The notes below the pieces were generated by a model. That model was given only the letters and a program-made list of their open reading frames with translations. It searched no databases and had not been told where the DNA came from. Shown one piece after another: positions 24,233-30,942 of a stretch of DNA of 30,942 nucleotides (the first letter of the stretch is position 1; each line of letters begins with the position of its first letter). Source of the DNA: an uncultured Lachnospiraceae bacterium. GTDB taxonomy: Bacteria > Bacillota > Clostridia > Lachnospirales > Lachnospiraceae. Where the stretch lies: the NCBI GenBank assembly GCA_910586555.1, contig CAJUJY010000043.1, positions 1 to 30,942 of the forward strand, written 5' to 3'. Made by a program: the position numbers and the translations under genes.

Positions 24233-26350
24233 TTAAGAATTTTTTGCTGCAAGCACTTTTTCCTGTACAGACTTTGGAACTGGCTCATACTTCTCAAAGA
24301 ACATTGAATAGTTACCACGTCCCTGTGTCCTTGAACGCAGGTCTGTTGAATAACCAAACATTTCAGCAAGTGGCACATAGCCCCTTACAATCTTGCCGCC
24401 GCCAATGTCGTCCATGCCTTCAATACGTCCACGGCGTGCATTTATATCACCAATTACATCACCCATATATTCTTCAGGCATTGTTACTTCTACCTTCATA
24501 ATAGGTTCAAGTAATACTGGTTTAGCTTTCTTCATAGCATCTTTAAATGCCATTGAACCGGCAATGTGGAATGCCATTTCACTTGAATCGACTTCATGGT
24601 ATGAACCATCCCATACTGTAGCATGTACACCAAGTACAGGGAAACCGCCAAGCACACCTGCCTGTGCTGCTTCTTCAATACCCTCACCAACAGCAGGTAT
24701 ATATTCCTTAGGGATAGCACCACCGACTACAGTTGATTCAAACTTAAATGTTTCCTCGCCGTTAGGATCCATAGGCTCAAATTTAACTTTACAATGCCCA
24801 TACTGTCCACGTCCGCCAGACTGTTTAGCATACTTGCTTTCAACATCAACAGCTTCTGTAAATGTTTCTTTATAAGAAACCTGCGGTGCACCAACATTTG
24901 CTTCTACTTTAAACTCACGGAGCAGGCGGTCTACAATAATTTCAAGATGGAGTTCTCCCATGCCGGCAATAATTGTCTGGCCTGTTTCCTGGTCTGTATG
25001 GTGCTTAAATGTAGGATCTTCTTCTGCAAGTTTTGCAAGCGCTTCACCCATCTTTGTCTGGCCATCTTTTGTTTTTGGTTCAATCGCAAGCTCAATAACA
25101 GGCTCTGGAAATTCCATAGATTCAAGTATAACAGGGTGCTGTTCGTCACAGATTGTATCACCTGTTGTTGTAAGCTTAAAGCCTACGGCAGCAGCTATAT
25201 CACCTGAATAAACTTTATCTAATTCTTCCCTCTTATTGGCATGCATCTGTAATATACGTCCTACACGCTCTTTTTTGCCCTTTGTGGCATTAAGCACATA
25301 AGAACCTGACTTAAGTGTACCTGAATAAACCCTGAAAAATGCAAGCTTTCCAACGAACTGGTCAGCCATAATCTTAAATGCAAGTGCAGAAAAAGGTTCA
25401 TCATCAGAAGAATGGCGCACTACTTCATTGCCTTCATCATCTACACCTGTAATATCAGGTATATCTGTTGGTGCAGGCATATATTCAAGAATAGCATCAA
25501 GAAGCTTCTGTACACCTTTATTCCTGTAAGCAGAACCACAGCATACTGGTACTGCCCTGCACTCACATGTAGCCTTACGGAGTGCTTTCTTCATATCAGC
25601 TACTGGAGGCTCTTCACCTTCAAGATATATCATCATAAGGTCATCATCAAGGTCACAGATTTTCTCTACAAGTTCTGTATGGTATTCTTCTGCCTGTTCC
25701 TTCATATCATCTGGAATTGCTATTACTGAGATATCATCACCTTTCTCATCATTATAGATATAAGCTTCCATCTCAAATAAATCAATAATTCCTTTAAATT
25801 CGTCTTCCTTGCCAATAGGCAACTGGACGATAATTGCATTTTTACCTAATCTTTCACGGATCTGGTCAACAGCACCGAAAAAGTTTGCACCCAGGATATC
25901 CATTTTATTAATAAATGCCATTCTAGGTACATTATAAGTGTCGGCCTGGCGCCAGACATTTTCAGACTGTGGCTCAACACCACCTTTGGCACAGAACACA
26001 CCAACAGCGCCATCAAGTACACGGAGTGAACGTTCAACTTCAACTGTGAAGTCAACGTGCCCCGGTGTATCAATAATATTGATACGGTGCTCTAATGCGC
26101 CGTCCATTGGCTTTGTATGGTCTTCAAGTGTCCAGTGGCAAGTAGTAGCCGCAGATGTGATTGTAATACCTCTTTCCTGCTCCTGGTCCATCCAGTCCAT
26201 TACAGCAGTTCCTTCATGGGTATCACCAATCTTATAATTAACACCGGTATAATAGAGAATACGCTCTGTCAATGTTGTTTTACCAGCATCAATATGCGCC
26301 ATAATACCGATATTCCTTGTCCTCTCTAGTGGATATTCTCTTCCAGCCAA
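24233..26350 (-). CDS. fusA: Elongation factor G
   Basis: A 705-residue translocase GTPase that moves tRNAs and mRNA on the ribosome and helps recycle it. G-domain motifs are AHIDAGKT at 18-25, DTPGH at 94-98 and NKMD at 148-151; all later domains are present, including the domain IV tip region (GGRGQYGHCKVKFEP) and the C-terminal YSTDLRSRTQGRGNYSM segment. The start codon is TTG: the family N-terminus (LAGREYPLERTRNIG in direct translation) begins there and an in-frame stop lies just three codons upstream, so no other start is possible. The ribosome site is poor. It lies third in the str operon, 204 bases after rpsG. Confidence 0.97.
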   Translation of the reverse strand: MAGREYPLERTRNIGIMAHIDAGKTTLTERILYYTGVNYKIGDTHEGTAVMDWMDQEQERGITITSAATTCHWTLEDHTKPMDGALEHRINIIDTPGHVDFTVEVERSLRVLDGAVGVFCAKGGVEPQSENVWRQADTYNVPRMAFINKMDILGANFFGAVDQIRERLGKNAIIVQLPIGKEDEFKGIIDLFEMEAYIYNDEKGDDISVIAIPDDMKEQAEEYHTELVEKICDLDDDLMMIYLEGEEPPVADMKKALRKATCECRAVPVCCGSAYRNKGVQKLLDAILEYMPAPTDIPDITGVDDEGNEVVRHSSDDEPFSALAFKIMADQFVGKLAFFRVYSGTLKSGSYVLNATKGKKERVGRILQMHANKREELDKVYSGDIAAAVGFKLTTTGDTICDEQHPVILESMEFPEPVIELAIEPKTKDGQTKMGEALAKLAEEDPTFKHHTDQETGQTIIAGMGELHLEIIVDRLLREFKVEANVGAPQVSYKETFTEAVDVESKYAKQSGGRGQYGHCKVKFEPMDPNGEETFKFESTVVGGAIPKEYIPAVGEGIEEAAQAGVLGGFPVLGVHATVWDGSYHEVDSSEMAFHIAGSMAFKDAMKKAKPVLLEPIMKVEVTMPEEYMGDVIGDINARRGRIEGMDDIGGGKIVRGYVPLAEMFGYSTDLRSRTQGRGNYSMFFEKYEPVPKSVQEKVLAAKNS

Positions 26351-26464
26351 GGCTCTTTACCTGCTACTAAAAACATATACAAAAGTGTATATATTTCATC
26401 TAAATAGCTTTTCCTTTCCTAGATTTTATTACTTTTATTTTTTGCCCTTGGTTTTTGGGTCCTG

Positions 26465-26488
26465 GCCTGCTGTAAAGCCAGCACAGGC
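26465..26488. other. Small hairpin in the rpsG-fusA gap
   Basis: GCCTGCTG pairs with CAGCACAGGC with a two-base bulge, six-base loop. The 204-base gap is otherwise AT-rich and has no promoter I can defend. The hairpin could be a processing or regulatory site for fusA, which has a weak start region. Confidence 0.4.
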
Positions 26489-26554
26489 TATACCTTGGAT
26501 TTTAGGTATCTTTAGGTATATATGCCCACATTTGTATCTGCTAATGGTAATTTA

Positions 26555-27025
26555 TTACCAGCGGTAGTGTGCGAAAGCTTTATTTGCTTCTGCCATCTTA
26601 TGCATATCTTCTTTCTTCTTTACAGCAGAACCTGTATTATTAGATGCGTCTAAAATTTCATTAGCAAGCCTTTCCTTCATGGTCTTCTCGCCTCTTTTAC
26701 GTGAATAAAGGGTAAGCCAGCGGAGTGCTAATGCCTGTCTTCTGTCAGGCCTTACTTCAATAGGAACCTGGTAGGTTGCACCACCGATACGCCTTGCCTT
26801 AACTTCAAGCTGTGGCATAATATTGTTCATGGCCTCCTCAAATACTTCAACTGCATCTTTGCCAGATTTTTCTGCTATTTCTTCAAAAGCGCCATAAACA
26901 ATTTTTTGTGCAATACCCTTCTTGCCATCAAGCATAATATTGTTGATAAGCTTTGTTACAACTTTATTCTTGTATACAGGGTCTGCTAATACATCTCTTT
27001 TCTGTATATGTCCTTTACGTGGCAC
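26555..27025 (-). CDS. rpsG: 30S ribosomal protein S7
   Basis: A 156-residue protein that nucleates assembly of the 30S head by binding the 3' domain of 16S rRNA. It begins MPRKGHIQKRDVLADPVYKN and contains the family signature around GGATYQVPIEVRPDRRQALALRWL, ending AFAHYRW. The start is GTG at 27025, chosen because AAGGAGGG lies six bases upstream and the family N-terminus starts there; the ten residues before it are leader. Second in the str operon, 168 bases after rpsL. That gap is unusually long and may hold a translational control site like the S7 site known in E. coli, though no homology is claimed. Confidence 0.98.
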   Translation of the reverse strand: MPRKGHIQKRDVLADPVYKNKVVTKLINNIMLDGKKGIAQKIVYGAFEEIAEKSGKDAVEVFEEAMNNIMPQLEVKARRIGGATYQVPIEVRPDRRQALALRWLTLYSRKRGEKTMKERLANEILDASNNTGSAVKKKEDMHKMAEANKAFAHYRW

Positions 27026-27193
27026 GTTACTTCCCTCCTTAACATTATTTAACAATGTTTACAGCACAACTGTATTATGCTCACATTGCTGCTATTAATT
27101 CACAGGTACTCACGGTATTCTGTGTCCGCACCAGGTTAATTCTACTTATTATAAATGTGAAATTAATCCGGCACTTCCCCAAATTAGTGAATA

Positions 27194-27607
27194 TTACTTT
27201 TTAGGTTTCTTTGCCCCGTATTTAGAACGGGCCTGCTTCCTGTTTACAACACCGGCTGTATCAAGCTTGCCACGTACAATATGGTATCTTGTACCAGGCA
27301 AATCCTTAACCCTGCCGCCACGTATAAGAACAACACTATGCTCTTGCAAGTTATGTCCCTCACCTGGAATATAACTTGTTACTTCCATACCATTTGAAAG
27401 ACGTACCCTGGCTGTCTTCCTAAGTGCTGAATTAGGCTTTTTAGGTGTAGCAGTACGTACAGCAGTACAAACACCCCTTTTCTGTGGGGAACTCTGCTCT
27501 ACAACTTTTTTATTAAGTGAGTTGTATGTGTACTGGAGTGCAGGGGAATTAGACTTCTTAGCTGAAACCTTTCTTCCTTTTCTGACTAACTGGTTAAATG
27601 TTGGCAT
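27194..27607 (-). CDS. rpsL: 30S ribosomal protein S12
   Basis: A 137-residue protein of the decoding centre that controls accuracy. It starts MPTFNQLVRKGRK after a GGAGGTG site; an earlier in-frame start adds three leader residues and is rejected. The accuracy loop TPKKPNSALRK (K56-K57) and the second loop GGRVKDLPG (K101) have the wild-type lysines, so no streptomycin-resistance substitution is visible at those positions. It has the short Firmicutes-type insertion near residues 14-40. First gene of the str operon, directly behind a consensus-like promoter. Confidence 0.98.
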   Translation of the reverse strand: MPTFNQLVRKGRKVSAKKSNSPALQYTYNSLNKKVVEQSSPQKRGVCTAVRTATPKKPNSALRKTARVRLSNGMEVTSYIPGEGHNLQEHSVVLIRGGRVKDLPGTRYHIVRGKLDTAGVVNRKQARSKYGAKKPKK

Positions 27608-27696
27608 TAATTTCACCTCCTGTTTTTATATTTAAATTGCTGTCCTGGAAGTAATAACAATACTACCCAGAATATGCTAAAAATGCATACCTGCTT

Positions 27697-27725
27697 ATTT
27701 TAATATGCAAATATGCATTTGTCAA
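27697..27725 (-). promoter_or_regulatory. Promoter of the str operon
   Basis: On the minus strand TTGACA (27725-27720), 17-base spacer, TAAAAT (27702-27697). The spacer contains ATGCATATTTGCAT, an imperfect palindrome, and a further ATGCAT lies downstream at about 27683-27688. It places the RNA start about 85 bases before rpsL. Confidence 0.72.
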
Positions 27726-27743
27726 CACTTTTAAAGATGTTTT

Positions 27744-29252
27744 TTATAATTGTGCCCATAAATCACCTGCCCCATAATAATTATCAGGACGGTTTGCCCA
27801 TTTTGTTCCAATTATTTCTTTGCCATTGTAATCATAGCCATAAAATGTATAACCAGTAAACATTTCCACATGGTAAATACCTTTAAACCTGCCATTATCT
27901 GAACCGGTTTCAAACATAACTGCCCCTGGTTTCATCTTTAATTTCTGAAGGTTTTTAGTATTATTTCCTTTTATTATTTTACCATGCTGTGCACACCATT
28001 TTCCTAAATCTGCTGATGTTGGTGCATAATTTTTTGACATAATATATCTTTTTTCCTTAAGGTATGCTTTCCATACAAGTGCGCTACAGTCATAATACCC
28101 ATCCTGCATACGTTTCTGCTGGTCATATTTCCAGTGCTTTCCAATCCAGGCAGCACGCTTTAACACTTTTAGCCTTCCTGCTGTCACTACAGATACAACA
28201 CAGCCAGTCCTGCCAGAACCAGTTTTTGCTGTAATAATTGCATTTCCTGGTTTTTTCCCTTTCATTTTGCCATTCTTAGTAATCTTTACTACAGAAGGAT
28301 TACTTGATGTCCATACTGTTTTAAGGGAAGTCCCTTTAAGCTTTAGCTGTTTTTTCTTTCCTTTAACCAGGTATAATGAATTATTGCCAGATATTGTTAC
28401 CCTTTTAACATTTATTTTAAATGAAAATGTCCTGTCCCCAAGTACTATCTCTATAACACCAGATCCAGGTGAATAGACAGATATAGTAATTTCTTCCCCT
28501 GAAATGCTACATTCTGCTTCTATTGCAGAACGTATTTCATAATCAAACCCTGTATTGCCCCCGGAAGGTGCAAGCCCCTTTGCACCATTTACCTTTACAA
28601 TAAAAGAAAGCGGGCTTTTTGTATTGTCATACCAATATGCAGTATGTGAAGTTTCAGATAAAGCTGCCATAGACAAATCTGCTTTTACAACAATCTCAAA
28701 ACTTCCATTGTAAACCACTGTATTTTCTGAATTATATGCTGTTATGTATAATATAACATCCTTGCCAAGCTTTGCACTATACTGCCCGTCTTTTGTAACT
28801 TCAAGTGCTGTGGCATCAGAAGAAGAATATTCTGTATATGCTATCTTATTCTGTTCCCCGCTATTACCAGGTGCAGGGCTGGTTTCTGGAACATTATCCC
28901 CAGAATTTCCCATATCATCATCTGTACCAAAATCCCAGTTTCCAGAATCATAATCATCAAAGAAACCATAAAACCAGCCTGTGTCCTCCCATGTTCCACT
29001 GTCCCAGTCCATATCATCCCATATATCACTGCCTGTATCGCTGCCATTATAAGAATCTGCAAGCTCCTGGCTTAATATAAACCTGCCTGTATCACCACAA
29101 ACCAGTGTAACCTCTTCTGTATCACTTGTAAATGTAATATCCCTCTCTTGTGCCTGTACATTTCCTGGCACTATTAAAGATAGCAGCACATACAGTCCTG
29201 TAATAATTATCCAGTAAGATATATGCTTCTTATGCTGTAACTTGTATTCCAT
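27744..29252 (-). CDS. Secreted NlpC/P60-like protein with Ig-like domain
   Basis: A 502-residue exported protein. Residues 1-34 form a signal peptide (hydrophobic core IIITGLYVLLSLIV, likely cut after VQA). Residues 68-115 form an unusual linker rich in Asp, Trp, Gly and Ser. Residues 140-282 are probable beta domains. Residues 285-357 are a bacterial Ig-like (Big_2) repeat (KQLKLKGTSLKTVWTSSNPS, then VVKITKNGKMKGKKPGNAIITAK). The C-terminal part has a papain-like pattern: C389 in YYDCSALVWKAY, H461 in GIYHVEMFTGY, and a polar residue near N487/D490, as in NlpC/P60 cell-wall peptidases. It probably hydrolyses peptidoglycan peptides. No clear ribosome site precedes the ATG. It lies just upstream of the str promoter. 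Confidence 0.75.
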   Translation of the reverse strand: MEYKLQHKKHISYWIIITGLYVLLSLIVPGNVQAQERDITFTSDTEEVTLVCGDTGRFILSQELADSYNGSDTGSDIWDDMDWDSGTWEDTGWFYGFFDDYDSGNWDFGTDDDMGNSGDNVPETSPAPGNSGEQNKIAYTEYSSSDATALEVTKDGQYSAKLGKDVILYITAYNSENTVVYNGSFEIVVKADLSMAALSETSHTAYWYDNTKSPLSFIVKVNGAKGLAPSGGNTGFDYEIRSAIEAECSISGEEITISVYSPGSGVIEIVLGDRTFSFKINVKRVTISGNNSLYLVKGKKKQLKLKGTSLKTVWTSSNPSVVKITKNGKMKGKKPGNAIITAKTGSGRTGCVVSVVTAGRLKVLKRAAWIGKHWKYDQQKRMQDGYYDCSALVWKAYLKEKRYIMSKNYAPTSADLGKWCAQHGKIIKGNNTKNLQKLKMKPGAVMFETGSDNGRFKGIYHVEMFTGYTFYGYDYNGKEIIGTKWANRPDNYYGAGDLWAQL

Positions 29253-29547
29253 AATTTTTTCTGTTACTGAAAACTTATAAAAAGTTAATAATATTATTTT
29301 ATAACTTATAAAACTTTTATTTGTTAATTTGCAGATTGTTTTAAAACACTTTTAACTCACTTTTTATAATGTTACCTGTTTTACAGTAACTTTCCCCTTT
29401 CTTATTTTTTCCATATTTTCTTGATATGGAACGCTATAACCTGCGTTTTCTTTTTTGCAGTTTCTTTATTTTTTATGTTTTGTTTACGTCCCCGCTATAA
29501 ATACATCTTCTTAAATATATAAAAATACATCACCTGCATATTAATAA

Positions 29548-30738
29548 TCAGGAACTTTGTTTTTTTAATTTTATCTCCTGGATTTTATTATCCATAACAA
29601 AATAATACCTGTTAATCCCTTTTGCCGGGATAAAATGCATAATCCTGCCATCTGCTTTGCATGATAATTTCCTCACCCCGTTTATACGGAATATTTCACA
29701 TTCTGATGCTGAATTAAACAGGATCTCGTTATTATCATACATCCTGACTGTAGTATAGCTATTATTAATCCCAAGGTCTAATACCTTTTTTCCTGAAAGG
29801 TCATATACTTTCATCTGGTATGGTTTTGCCCTGCTGCTGTTTTCAAAAACCATTCCTACATATTTGTCATTACAAAAAGCACTTTTTATCTTTTCTTTGT
29901 ATGTATTTGAATATGACTCTTTAGGCTGTTTTGCATTCTTCCATATGCTAAAACCATTATCAGTGAATATACATATATTGCCGCTGCCAAGAAACCTTAC
30001 ATCAGAAATAACTATTTCATTATAATTTTTAGCACCTACAAGGCAGTTTGTATTCTTCCCTACATCAGTAAAATCATAAAAAGCAACCCTGCTCTGTATC
30101 TTGCCATTAGTTACACAAACATAAGCAGCTACAAGGTTTGTGCCTTCTGGGGATATATCAATACATACAGGGTAACCCTCATCAACATTGGTAGGTATTT
30201 CCACAAGCAGTTTATTTGATATATCATAAGGATTATAGATATTTATAACATTGGAAGTTGCCTGTTCAAGCAGTACAGCAACAACCCCATTAGCGGCGAC
30301 ACTTGCCTGTACTATAGGATAATCTGTTGTAACTTCCTTGCCTTGTCCTTCTTCATTATATACAAAAAGGGTCTTGCCTCCTATATCCGCTGCCACAACA
30401 TATTTTTCACAGACATTTGCAGACGGGGAAGCCATGTTGTAACTTCCATTCCATATTGTGCTTCCTGATGCATCATGTGCAGAAATACCATCACGGGTGT
30501 ACCTTAAAACTTTATTATCATAAGATGCATATTTAACAAAACTGCTGCCTGTTAAGGCAGCCTCCCTTGTAACTTCATAAGAAGTATACTTCCTGTTCAT
30601 AAATGAACTGGCAAGCAGGACAAATATTACTGCTGCAACTATTATACATGCAATACATATTATTATAAACAATGTTACTTTACGGCGGCGCTTATTAATA
30701 GCAACTACATCTTGCGAACGCCCAACAAAACTATACAT
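29548..30738 (-). CDS. DUF5711-type membrane-anchored protein
   Basis: A 396-residue protein with a short basic cytoplasmic N-terminus (NKRRRK at about 15-20), one membrane helix at about 22-45 and a large external domain. The external part consists of repeating beta units such as YDNKVLRYTRDGISAHDASGS and GKTLFVYNEEGQGKEV, suggesting a beta-propeller; the layout matches proteins annotated DUF5711 in clostridia. No catalytic motif is visible. The ribosome site GGGGAA precedes the start and a promoter lies at 30795-30823. It is 295 bases upstream of the NlpC/P60-like gene on the same strand. That AT-rich gap holds a GTTACCTGT/ACAGTAAC inverted repeat at 29371-29390 and no clear terminator. Confidence 0.7.
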   Translation of the reverse strand: MYSFVGRSQDVVAINKRRRKVTLFIIICIACIIVAAVIFVLLASSFMNRKYTSYEVTREAALTGSSFVKYASYDNKVLRYTRDGISAHDASGSTIWNGSYNMASPSANVCEKYVVAADIGGKTLFVYNEEGQGKEVTTDYPIVQASVAANGVVAVLLEQATSNVINIYNPYDISNKLLVEIPTNVDEGYPVCIDISPEGTNLVAAYVCVTNGKIQSRVAFYDFTDVGKNTNCLVGAKNYNEIVISDVRFLGSGNICIFTDNGFSIWKNAKQPKESYSNTYKEKIKSAFCNDKYVGMVFENSSRAKPYQMKVYDLSGKKVLDLGINNSYTTVRMYDNNEILFNSASECEIFRINGVRKLSCKADGRIMHFIPAKGINRYYFVMDNKIQEIKLKKQSS

Positions 30739-30794
30739 ATACCATTCCCCAGTTTCTTTTATTTACAACTGTAAATTTACCACTTTAAATATTA

Positions 30795-30823
30795 AGTATA
30801 ACTTATAGGATAATACAAAGCAA
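30795..30823 (-). promoter_or_regulatory. Sigma-A promoter of the DUF5711-type gene
   Basis: On the minus strand TTGCTT (30823-30818), 17-base spacer, TATACT (30800-30795). It lies about 50 bases inside the end of the second palindromic element copy, so the element sits immediately upstream of the promoter. Confidence 0.6.
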
Positions 30824-30869
30824 GCAAAAATTATATGCCAGCATGTACGTTTCATAAATTTTAATTTTA

Positions 30870-30942
30870 TATAAACAAATAAGCAAGGGATAATTTATAG
30901 TTATCCACGGTTTATTTTAAATAAGAGGCCAGAATGTTATGT
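30870..30942 (+). mobile_element. Start of a second palindromic element, cut by the window end
   Basis: TATAAACAAAT and then AAGGGATAATTTATAG match the outer end of the element at 6279-7157. The 33-base terminal repeat is at 30889-30921 with four differences, and the following AGAGGCCAGAATGTTAT parallels the sequence inside the right terminal repeat. The rest lies outside the window. Confidence 0.75.

Noticed and set aside
23063..25207. Several long plus-strand frames opposite tuf and fusA
   Set aside because: Antisense shadows of highly biased codon use in strongly conserved genes. Their translations show no protein pattern.

Overview
The window comes from a low-GC Gram-positive bacterium, most likely a spore-forming anaerobic clostridium of the Lachnospiraceae type. 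Four things point there. Intergenic DNA is very AT-rich and Shine-Dalgarno sites are strong (AGGAGG type). The str operon (rpsL, rpsG, fusA, tuf) encodes clostridial-type proteins. There is a small acid-soluble spore protein gene, and a PadR/DUF2812 pair. The assignment to family is inference from protein character; no database was searched.

Layout. 1-822: a nucleoside phosphorylase. 1139-5084: a small secreted-protein gene whose signal peptide is split by a 142-bp hairpin-rich insertion, followed by an overlapping ATPase/FtsX-type permease pair that looks like a MacB-like or bacteriocin-associated ABC system. 5175-6220: a PadR regulator behind a strong promoter embedded in a palindromic operator, and its DUF2812 membrane partner. 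6279-7157: an approximately 880-bp gene-free element with identical 33-bp terminal inverted repeats. Its two arms pair with each other over most of their length, and each arm also carries its own hairpin. 7258-11062: HAD phosphatase, a small membrane protein, an orphan receiver-HPt protein and galM. 11363-14843: two membrane proteins of unknown function and a frameshifted alpha/beta hydrolase. 14849-16622: cysS with an upstream spore protein gene. 16916-22568: an unknown 185-aa protein, an APH-fold kinase, three GNAT acetyltransferases, a ferredoxin-domain aldo/keto reductase and a TetR regulator, with two degenerate relatives of the 142-bp insertion around the TetR gene. 22801-27725: tuf, fusA, rpsG and rpsL, with a promoter before rpsL, another before tuf and a strong terminator after tuf. 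27744-30738: a secreted NlpC/P60-like protein with an Ig-like domain and a DUF5711-type membrane protein. At 30870 a second copy of the large palindromic element begins and runs off the window.

How the parts work together. The str operon supplies ribosomal proteins S12 and S7 and both elongation factors. The spore gene has a match to the forespore sigma-F promoter consensus, while cysS has its own vegetative-type promoter lying in the spore gene's tail. The PadR and TetR genes each have a promoter-proximal palindrome consistent with autoregulation.

The most unusual content is non-coding. There are two different families of structured, protein-less repeats. One is the giant nested palindrome (6279-7157 and 30870-end). 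The other is a chain-of-hairpins insertion family (1258-1399, 20263-20424, 21188-21250) whose three copies all begin directly after TTAAC. Removing the copy at 1258-1399 exactly restores a signal-peptide reading frame, which fixes its ends independently. No tRNA, rRNA or CRISPR array was seen.
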